In this document: piece after piece, positions 32,397 through 36,076 of the stretch
How positions within the stretch are numbered: the stretch's first letter is position 1
Layout: each line of letters begins with the position of its first letter
Source: Candidatus Magnetocorallium paracelense
Lineage (GTDB): Bacteria > Nitrospirota > Thermodesulfovibrionia > Thermodesulfovibrionales > Magnetobacteriaceae
Reading direction: 5' to 3'
Length of the DNA stretch: 36,076 bases
Assembly (NCBI GenBank): GCA_029001845.1
Contig: JAREWP010000085.1
Coordinates: 1 to 36,076 of the forward strand
Program-made: the position numbers and the translations under genes
Notes under the pieces: generated by a model
Database searches by the model: none
Told to the model about the DNA's origin: nothing
The model's input: only the letters and a program-made list of their open reading frames with translations

Positions 32397-33299
32397 ATGG
32401 AAAATAAAAAAGAAACCATCCAATATCACCACATAATACAGGCTGTTTACGATACAGCATGGATCATAACAAGAGCCAAGATGACCGATATCATTACTTT
32501 TCTCGATAAAAAGATTACCGGACTTAACACTCAATCGGATTTCAGTTTACAAGCCAAACCAACATACCAAATCCAAAACGGCATCGCCCTGATCCCTGTT
32601 TTCGGAGTTATATCGCAGAGAGTAAACCTGATACAGCAGTTTTCGGGCGGCACATCCACAGAGCTGCTGAAACTGGATATCAGAGCTGCCATGGAAGACG
32701 ATGAAGTTATTGCCGTTATTCTGGACACTGACAGCCCCGGCGGATCGGTGGACGATATTGCCAATGTATCGGATTTGATATACAACTTCAGAAGTAGAAA
32801 ACCGATCATTGCCATATCGAACTCCTTAATGGCATCGGCAGCCTACTGGATCGGCTCCGCCGCTGATCGGGTAATCATGGGATCGCCCACTGCAGAGTCC
32901 GGATCAATCGGCGTGGTTGCCGTACACAGAGACATATCGAAAATGGAAGAGCTTGAGGGTGTAAAAACCACGGAGATTTACTCAGGCAAATACAAACGCA
33001 TTACATCTCAGTATGCGCCTCTTACCAAAGAGGGAGAAGAAACGATCCGTGAAAAAGTCGATTACATATACAGCCTGTTTATAGAAGCAGTAGCTCGAAA
33101 TCGCGGAGTATCCGCCGGGGAAGTATCGGAAAAGATGGCCGATGGCAGACTCTTTACAGGACAACTGGCAGTGGATGCCGGGCTTGCAGACAGTATGGAA
33201 GACATTGATTCGCTGATAAAAAGATTAACAACAAAAAGTAAACCTTCAACAACCATCGGGACAAGGAGGGAGATTAACATGGGTGAAGACACCTTGTAA
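32397..33299 (+). CDS. S49-family phage head maturation protease (gpC-like)
   Basis: About 300 residues of SppA/ClpP fold. IALIPVFGVISQR, VIAVILDTDSPGGSVDDIANV, the catalytic Ser in ISNSLMASAAYWIGSAADRV, SPTAESGSIGVVAVHRD and the catalytic Lys in TEIYSGKYKRI are all intact, with GVSAGEVSEKMADGRLFTGQLAVDAGLAD closing the domain. It normally trims the portal and scaffold of lambda-like capsids. The ATG at 32397 follows ACAGGT. The C-terminal scaffold extension found in many relatives is absent. It is the only structural gene of this prophage that looks whole. Confidence 0.88.
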   Translation: MENKKETIQYHHIIQAVYDTAWIITRAKMTDIITFLDKKITGLNTQSDFSLQAKPTYQIQNGIALIPVFGVISQRVNLIQQFSGGTSTELLKLDIRAAMEDDEVIAVILDTDSPGGSVDDIANVSDLIYNFRSRKPIIAISNSLMASAAYWIGSAADRVIMGSPTAESGSIGVVAVHRDISKMEELEGVKTTEIYSGKYKRITSQYAPLTKEGEETIREKVDYIYSLFIEAVARNRGVSAGEVSEKMADGRLFTGQLAVDAGLADSMEDIDSLIKRLTTKSKPSTTIGTRREINMGEDTL

Positions 33300-33332
33300 T
33301 AGACTATACTTGTCAGACCAAGTATAGTCTAT
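33299..33332. terminator. Perfect 14-bp inverted repeat, possible bidirectional terminator
   Basis: ATAGACTATACTTG (33299-33312) and CAAGTATAGTCTAT (33319-33332) pair perfectly around a 6-nt loop. It lies between the protease stop and the stop of the convergent toxin fragment. There is no T-run, so it could instead be a protein-binding site or recombination scar. Confidence 0.5.
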
Positions 33333-33397
33333 CACACCTCATTTCTGAGAAAATCAACGATCTGTTTGTCAACACTTTCATCCGCAAGGAAACTCAA
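33332..33397 (-). pseudogene. DUF5615 (PIN-like) toxin, 21-codon N-terminal stub
   Basis: The reading LSFLADESVDKQIVDFLRNEV then stop matches the first strand and helix of DUF5615 PIN-like proteins, which start xxFLADExVD. Its TTG start overlaps the DUF433 stop, the arrangement seen in DUF433/DUF5615 pairs. The remainder of the toxin, about 90 residues, is gone; the stub ends at the perfect inverted repeat. Confidence 0.6.
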
Positions 33398-33630
33398 ATC
33401 ACAGCCTCTTCTGTAGGATATACAACATCGGCCTTTAATGCTGTTGCGGCAAATGATAGTGCTTCTTTTATTGAATCATGTGTCAACCTGGGATGAGCCT
33501 CAACAATCTGGTCAAATGTTTCACCGGCGGATAATTTTTCAAGGATTAGTTCTACTGTAATACGTGTTCCTGCAATAACAGGCTTACCCATCATTATCGA
33601 CGGATCGGATATTATTGATTTCATTTGCAT
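33394..33630 (-). CDS. DUF433-family antitoxin
   Basis: A 78-residue protein: SIISDPSIMMGKPVIAGTRITVELILEKLSAGETFDQIVEAHPRLT is the canonical DUF433 winged-helix sequence. The family pairs with DUF5615 PIN-like toxins. Its start lies inside the tail of a truncated vapC reading frame, with GAGGT upstream, so two toxin-antitoxin operons have been joined here. Confidence 0.9.
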   Translation of the reverse strand: MQMKSIISDPSIMMGKPVIAGTRITVELILEKLSAGETFDQIVEAHPRLTHDSIKEALSFAATALKADVVYPTEEAVI

Positions 33631-33722
33631 TTAACCTCTTTAGAATTATATGAAAGATTAATCGATCGTTCATCCTCTGTTATGTACCAAAGAAAAATAT
33701 GGGTATCCAATAAAAGTTTCAT
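33621..33722 (-). pseudogene. VapC-type PIN toxin, 33-codon N-terminal stub
   Basis: MKLLLDTHIFLWYITEDERS is the standard start of VapC PIN toxins, with the first catalytic Asp. The reading is lost after about 20 residues and stops at 33621. The ATG overlaps the upstream antitoxin stop by four bases (ATGA), as in intact operons. The toxin must be inactive. Confidence 0.75.
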
Positions 33723-33958
33723 TTTCCCTCGAATTGTTGAATGACGTCTTCGGGCAAAGGAGAATCAAAATCGTCAGGTACTATAAATTCCCCTCTGCAC
33801 AGTCCTATCGGTCTCAGCCCTGTGGTGTCAGATCGGAGCGGTACAATTTCAGCCATGGGTTTATTGGATTTTAGAATAATCACCTTTTCGCCTGCTTCCA
33901 CCTTTTGGAGCCGGCCAAGAAAATCCTGTTGAATTTCATCTACACTAACTGTTGTCAT
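33719..33958 (-). CDS. Phd/YefM-family antitoxin
   Basis: A 79-residue antitoxin. VSVDEIQQDFLGRLQKVEAGEKVIILKSNKPMAEIVPL is the Phd DNA-binding domain; RPIGLCRGEFIVPDDFDSPLPEDVIQQFEG is the toxin-neutralising tail typical of partners of VapC toxins. Its toxin is truncated just downstream. GAGAGCA precedes the ATG as a weak ribosome site. Confidence 0.9.
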   Translation of the reverse strand: MTTVSVDEIQQDFLGRLQKVEAGEKVIILKSNKPMAEIVPLRSDTTGLRPIGLCRGEFIVPDDFDSPLPEDVIQQFEGK

Positions 33959-34171
33959 ATTGCTCTCCTGTCTGAAGATATATATAAAAGAATAAATATT
34001 TGAATGGATTATTATATCATATTTGGATTTACGGGGTGAGTTAAGTCAGAGATATCCCAAAATCTTCTGCTCAATTTCCTGTTATGAGGGAAATGTCAGT
34101 ACATTTCAAAGGACTGCTGGTGCCCCAAATAAAGTCCAGGACTCAGTAAATCCGGCTAAAACTGAAAAAAC
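33959..34171. other. Intergenic region upstream of the antitoxin operon
   Basis: No gene is visible. AT-rich sequence around 33975-34020 probably holds the antitoxin promoter on the minus strand. The rest, together with 34303-34475, has stop codons in all frames and only short fragments, such as LKEFYNYLEED at ~34385-34420, that may be gene debris. Confidence 0.35.
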
Positions 34172-34302
34172 AATCGCAAATCAAAAGTACTCAAAAAAAT
34201 AATTTTCTAACCACGAAGATCACGAAGGGCACGAAGAAATAAGAAAAAAATTTTAAAACTTCGTGAACTTCGTGGCCTTCGTGGTTAATTTAACTTGCGA
34301 TT
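34172..34302. repeat. CACGAAG-type palindromic element
   Basis: Three tandem CACGAAG units (34211-34236) and three CTTCGTG units (34259-34284) form a long imperfect stem bounded by AACCACGAAG/CTTCGTGGTT. An outer AATCGCAA (34172-34179)/TTGCGATT (34295-34302) pair extends the symmetry to 131 bp. The motif is known as a dispersed intergenic palindrome in several environmental bacterial lineages; a smaller copy lies at 22892-22945. Confidence 0.85.
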
Positions 34303-34475
34303 ATTTTAGCTATTTTGTGCCAAATTACTGAGTTCTGAAGACAGGAGAAGCAGTCTGAACCTCGACAAAACTAAAAAGAGGACAACTCAAAGAGTTCTAT
34401 AACTATCTGGAAGAGGATTAAAAAGAAGTCAGGCTTAGAGTTGACAGGCGGGTGAGTGATATGATTTTTTGAAGT

Positions 34476-34510
34476 CAATAAAAAAGGGTCGCTCATGTAA
34501 GCGACCCTTT
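34476..34510 (-). terminator. Rho-independent terminator of the LamG gene
   Basis: AAAGGGTCGCT (34483-34493) and AGCGACCCTTT (34500-34510) make a perfect 11-bp stem with a six-base loop. On the minus strand the stem runs into TTTTTATT, the correct side for the LamG gene that ends at 34542. Confidence 0.92.
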
Positions 34511-34541
34511 GAATTTCTCGACGGTAAGAGAAAACGTTGTA

Positions 34542-35420
34542 TTAATGTGGTGAAACATTAACTATAGTAAAATCAGATACCGTAGCTTCCCACATCATAC
34601 TATTATAGTCAACGCACGGTACATACAACTCTCTGGTTACTGGATTATATGATGCAATACAGGGCTCATTATAGTCTCCACCGCCTGTGTCAGGACAGGT
34701 TTCTTCTCCTGCAAATAATACCTGAATCTCATCATCAGAAAGTGAACGATTATAAATTCTGATATCATCTATGACGCCAGTAAAATGTCTGTCGTTACCA
34801 GACATTGAAGTATCCCAGCCTATTCTTAACTTAAAATCATTTTCACCTATTCCCTGTGTGTAATCGCTGCTGTTTTCAGCTTCAAAGACACCATCAATAT
34901 ATATTCTTGCTCTAACTCCGTCATAAACTGCTGCGATATGATGCCACTCACCATCTTCTACAGGAGTAGTAGACATTACACCAGTTCCTATGCCGTTTTC
35001 CCATTCATAGTTAATATCAAAGTCAGCAAAAGAGTCACCTCTAATATTTATATTATATCCATTTCTATCATAGTGACCGCTTTCAAATTTACTGATAACA
35101 CCTGAATTAGTACTTGTTCCGCTGGTTTTTATCCAAACAGATAAAGTAATAGGACCTGTTATATCAAGACTATCAGAGTCTTCTATACTTATATCATCAT
35201 CTGAACCATCAAATGAATAAGCACTATTTGGGTTACCGAACCTGTCATCTGTTAAAGTAGCACCGTTTACAGTTCCATCATTTCCGTGACCACTCTCGTC
35301 AAAAGCATTACCGTTGAAAGGATAGTGAGCAACCAAACCTGAATTCAGATCAGCCTGAGCCAACCCACTAAAAAATAATGTAATACTTAAAACCATCAGT
35401 ACTAAAAGTAATTTCTTCAT
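34542..35420 (-). CDS. Secreted LamG-domain protein
   Basis: A 292-residue protein with a clear Sec signal (KKLLLVLMVLSITLFFSGLAQA) followed by a LamG/concanavalin A-like beta-sandwich: LVAHYPFNGNAFDESGHGNDG, the jelly-roll strands ITLSVWIKTSG and WHHIAAVYDGVRARIYIDG, and FTGVIDDIRIYNRSLSDDEI. The tail has cysteines (CPDTGGGDYNEPC, VPCVDY) and no anchor or sorting motif. It probably binds carbohydrate outside the cell or forms part of a surface structure. GAGGAGG precedes the ATG, and the gene is monocistronic with its own terminator. Confidence 0.9.
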   Translation of the reverse strand: MKKLLLVLMVLSITLFFSGLAQADLNSGLVAHYPFNGNAFDESGHGNDGTVNGATLTDDRFGNPNSAYSFDGSDDDISIEDSDSLDITGPITLSVWIKTSGTSTNSGVISKFESGHYDRNGYNINIRGDSFADFDINYEWENGIGTGVMSTTPVEDGEWHHIAAVYDGVRARIYIDGVFEAENSSDYTQGIGENDFKLRIGWDTSMSGNDRHFTGVIDDIRIYNRSLSDDEIQVLFAGEETCPDTGGGDYNEPCIASYNPVTRELYVPCVDYNSMMWEATVSDFTIVNVSPH

Positions 35421-36017
35421 AAAAACCTCCTCATTAAGAAATAATTATTATGATTGTGGAGTAAAACTCCGGGATATCCCTCTGTCGTTTATTAAAATAA
35501 AGGCAGTGTTTGAAATGATTGGAATAGATTTGAAGAAACTGTGCAGTAAAAAAACAGAAAGCGTTTAAGCTTGATTTGTTAGTAAAGTAGAAGCTCTTTC
35601 TTTGGAGATTGTATATTAAAAAAAAGTAAAGATTTAGGAAGCAGGCACGTTTAGATGTATATGATTTGATTTCTTCTTTAAGGCTGGATAGTCTGTCTGT
35701 CTGTCTGTCTGTCTGTGCAAGTTCTTTGCCATCGATACGTCCCCTTTATAAAAGAAAAATAGTAACCGCTAATGGTTGCCGGATTCGCAGTTACTAATCA
35801 GCGCAATCATATGTTATAGGCAATGTACAATTTTTGTCAAGCAAGAAATTTCAATAAAATGGAGGAAAATGGAGAAGAAAGTTAAAAATGAAGGAGTAAT
35901 AACATGTCATTGAAATCTTAATGGAATAGAAAACCTGACTGTCTACCCCTTTAGTGTCATTCGTACAGCTGTCAAAAGCTCCCTCCCAGCCGATTTCTTT
36001 AGTAACATTCTTTATTT
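35421..36017. other. Long non-coding region upstream of the LamG gene
   Basis: No gene is visible. It contains a tetranucleotide repeat (35691-35716) and a short inverted repeat AGTAAC (35761-35766)/GTTACT (35790-35795) enclosing a GC-richer segment with GGTTGCCGG. The length is unusual for a promoter region, so a structured leader RNA or decayed gene is possible; I cannot match either to a known family. Confidence 0.4.
35691..35716. repeat. Tetranucleotide repeat (GTCT)6
   Basis: Six perfect GTCT units plus a partial one lie ~270 bp upstream of the LamG start. Such tracts slip during replication and can vary expression of surface proteins, but the distance makes a direct promoter effect uncertain. 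Confidence 0.9.
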
Positions 36018-36076
36018 TTAATCATATTCTTCCGATTTATTGTCCATTTTCTCAATGTTATCAACTGAAATCCTCA
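36018..36076 (-). CDS. Possible C-terminus of a gene entering from the right
   Basis: On the minus strand the window edge reads RISVDNIEKMDNKSEEYD and stops at 36018. The composition looks protein-like, but with only 18 codons no family can be named and it may be chance. Confidence 0.25.
   Translation of the reverse strand, partial: RISVDNIEKMDNKSEEYD

Noticed and set aside
32009-32407. 132-codon plus-strand frame with SILPLSSLLTVSILPSS repeats
   Set aside because: It is the antisense of the coiled-coil repeat gene on the minus strand.
35761-35795. AGTAAC/GTTACT inverted repeat with GGTTGCCGG core, considered as a c-di-GMP riboswitch
   Set aside because: The order of conserved blocks does not fit GEMM-I on either strand and the outer stem is only 6 bp.

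Overview
The window is bacterial, AT-rich and looks chromosomal. It suggests an anaerobic Gram-negative of the Desulfobacterota/Nitrospirota kind. That rests on an MltD-type lytic transglycosylase, TauE/SafE-like, UspA, UvrC and TrpE/TrpG proteins, dispersed CACGAAG palindromes and low GC; the assignment is an inference and no rRNA is present. Three zones follow one another.

Zone 1 (1-15.4 kb) is a type III-A CRISPR-Cas island. An IS4/Tn5-like transposase 3' end (1-214) abuts a Cas10/Csm1 gene that lacks its 5' half (the GGDD palm is kept). Then come csm2, csm3, csm4, csm5, a CARF protein with a winged-helix-like N-terminus, and an unrecognised six-helix membrane protein. A terminator, a ~530-bp leader and CRISPR array 1 (11 repeats, 10 spacers) follow. 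A good sigma70 promoter just after array 1 starts a second compact operon: stand-alone csx3, a class III nucleotidyl cyclase fused to a second Csx3 domain, a small CARF-like protein, a PIN nuclease overlapping it by 4 nt, a reverse transcriptase-Cas1 fusion, and cas2. A second terminator, a second near-identical leader and CRISPR array 2 (4 repeats, 3 spacers) end the island. Both leaders carry six copies of a 15-17 bp element (CGATTTGCGTACTTTTT or its complement) at exactly conserved positions. No cas6 is present. Five of 13 spacers, read as the crRNA target strand, cover a start codon, as expected for RT-Cas1-mediated capture of mRNA 5' ends.

Zone 2 (15.4-27.9 kb) starts with an orphan HicB-type antitoxin and a decayed integrase abutting tRNA-Gly(GCC), probably the scar of island integration. 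Core genes follow: trpE, a 122-bp palindromic element, trpG, a TauE/SafE-like membrane protein, a universal stress protein, uvrC, thpR, a fold-type I aminotransferase, a family 2 glycosyltransferase, mltD and tRNA-Glu(TTC).

Zone 3 (27.9-36 kb) is a wrecked lambda/Mu-like prophage next to tRNA-Glu: terminase fragment, HTH gene, gpW-like gene, internally deleted portal, a DUF5675 gene with an amber codon, and an S49 head protease. Unrelated cargo follows: a TPR protein, two toxin-antitoxin operons whose antitoxins are intact and toxins truncated, and a secreted LamG protein with a tetranucleotide repeat upstream.

Working model (inference): the Csm complex would sense target RNA and, if Cas10 were intact, make cyclic oligoadenylates. 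These would act through the CARF/membrane pair and the CARF-like/PIN pair and be cleared by Csx3. The cyclase-Csx3 fusion is the most unusual part, because it puts a second nucleotide-signal enzyme and a ring-nuclease-like domain on one chain. RT-Cas1/Cas2 would feed both arrays from RNA. Truncation of cas10 suggests interference is now impaired unless an upstream gene half or a second locus compensates.
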